Source: Pleurocapsa sp. FMAR1 (GTDB taxonomy: Bacteria; Cyanobacteriota; Cyanobacteriia; Cyanobacteriales; Xenococcaceae). Taken from it: a DNA stretch of 64,000 nt. Within the stretch, counting starts at the first letter, position 1, and every line of letters starts with the position of its first letter. The notes beneath the pieces were generated by a model. It was given only the letters and a program-made list of their open reading frames with translations, was not told the DNA's origin and did not search any database. Positions 63,446 to 64,000 of the stretch are shown in pieces. The stretch lies in contig NZ_OY762512.1 of NCBI RefSeq assembly GCF_963665995.1, positions 4,650,001 through 4,714,000 of the forward strand, given 5' to 3'. Position numbers and translations under genes: made by a program.

Positions 63446-64000
63446 TTATTTCTTTATTCTTTATCAGCAAATATTAGCTACCTTATTAGATAATAAATAA
63501 CCAATTTATAGAGTATATTCTCTTATTTCTGGATTTTATTTCTCTGCCTATTGATGGATATTATGCTGTTTCTCTAAAATAGCGAAAGACTTCGGTTGTG
63601 TTATGTTTCGGGGTTAGGGTGTTGGATATAGGTGTGATAAGAGGTATAGAGATTTTTACTAATTATAATGTATATTTTTATTTCTCTTACTTTTGAGAAT
63701 TGGTATTAGTCTCATTTTTTCCAATATTTTTAACCAATATTCTAATTTTTGTTACTGTAATTGCATTAAGTTAGTTTATCCGCTAAACTAATTTGCATTT
63801 AAATTACATATATTGAGTATTTAGGGCGTGTCATCATTTGGGGGGCAAGATGCTTGACTTATGGCGATCGCTTTTTTAAATTTGAACTTTATTCTATTAT
63901 TTTTAACCTTAAAGCTTTAAGCTCTGAGCTAAAGATTTAATCTTCTTGCTTATAAACATTTATTTCAAGTTTTATTTTTGGTATTCCTCAATTTTTTAGT
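63446..64000. other. Repeat-containing end of window
   Basis: No gene is supported. The stretch is AT-rich. It holds a family 3 element end (TTAGGGCGTGTCATCA, 63831-63846), an AAGCTTTAAGCTCTGAGC short-repeat run near 63912, and a sequence at 63966-64000 ending CTCAATTTTTTAGT that resembles 61067-61101. Confidence 0.5.

Overview
The window comes from a cyanobacterium. The HIP1 octamer GCGATCGC recurs throughout, and the gene set is photosynthetic: a phycobiliprotein-family protein, a high-light-inducible protein, light-independent protochlorophyllide reductase (chlL, chlN), aerobic coproporphyrinogen oxidase (hemF), a class C flavodiiron protein, and several families seen mainly in cyanobacteria (DUF5331, DUF3611). 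The low GC content, the dense short repeats and the miniature elements fit a large-genome unicellular or pleurocapsalean-type lineage, but the species cannot be named from this sequence. No rRNA, tRNA, CRISPR array or complete insertion sequence was seen. Layout. 0-6.5 kb: a HEAT-repeat protein cut by the window edge, a phycobiliprotein-family protein, queF, a small Hli protein, hemF and an ABC exporter, with miniature elements between them. 6.7-15.8 kb: a surface or glycan modification block made of an alpha/beta-hydrolase-like protein, three consecutive TPR fusions (sulfotransferase, methyltransferase, GT61-like glycosyltransferase) and a GT2 glycosyltransferase. 15.9-18.0 kb: a KtrB-KtrA potassium uptake pair. 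18.1-21.3 kb: an ABC-2 permease, then a short plus-strand cassette (a broken gene, a small zinc-ribbon protein and a PD-(D/E)xK nuclease) bounded by a 20-bp direct repeat whose left copy lies inside the permease gene. This is the best candidate for an acquired conflict or defence system. 21.3-28.7 kb: a peptide-type ABC binding lipoprotein, a flavoprotein, a YHYH protein, a Spy/CpxP-like protein and a divergent NarL-type two-component pair. 29.2-32.1 kb: chlL, DUF5331 and chlN. 32.2-40 kb: an AT-rich GIY-YIG nuclease pair, a conserved cyanobacterial protein, citramalate synthase, a Tat-type aldo/keto reductase and membrane proteins. 40.2-44.7 kb: a lone polyketide ketosynthase with no acyltransferase or carrier domain, an SF2 helicase and a Uma2-type nuclease. 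45-52.9 kb: an epimerase, membrane proteins, a flippase-like UPF0104 protein, an EamA transporter, a BrkB protein and a secreted protein with a palindromic element read through in frame, with repeat-rich gaps. 53.2-63.4 kb: Flv3-like flavodiiron protein, a relic toxin-antitoxin locus, a YebC/PmpR protein, a class I amidotransferase, an ammonium transporter with a candidate NtcA site, a pentapeptide-repeat protein, a DUF1989 protein, a metallophosphoesterase and a DUF3611 protein. How the parts relate. The photosynthesis genes lie singly among housekeeping and envelope genes, except the chlL-DUF5331-chlN operon. Mobile DNA is mostly miniature: three families with terminal inverted repeats, a mosaic of GC-rich palindromic modules placed between genes and once inside a gene, and heptamer tandem repeats that sit in one element family and in a toxin-antitoxin relic. 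Several genes are disrupted or trimmed (19.1-20.1, 55.1-55.3, 56.2-56.6, 61.2 kb and the ketosynthase), so the window records continuing gain and decay of accessory genes in a stable cyanobacterial background.
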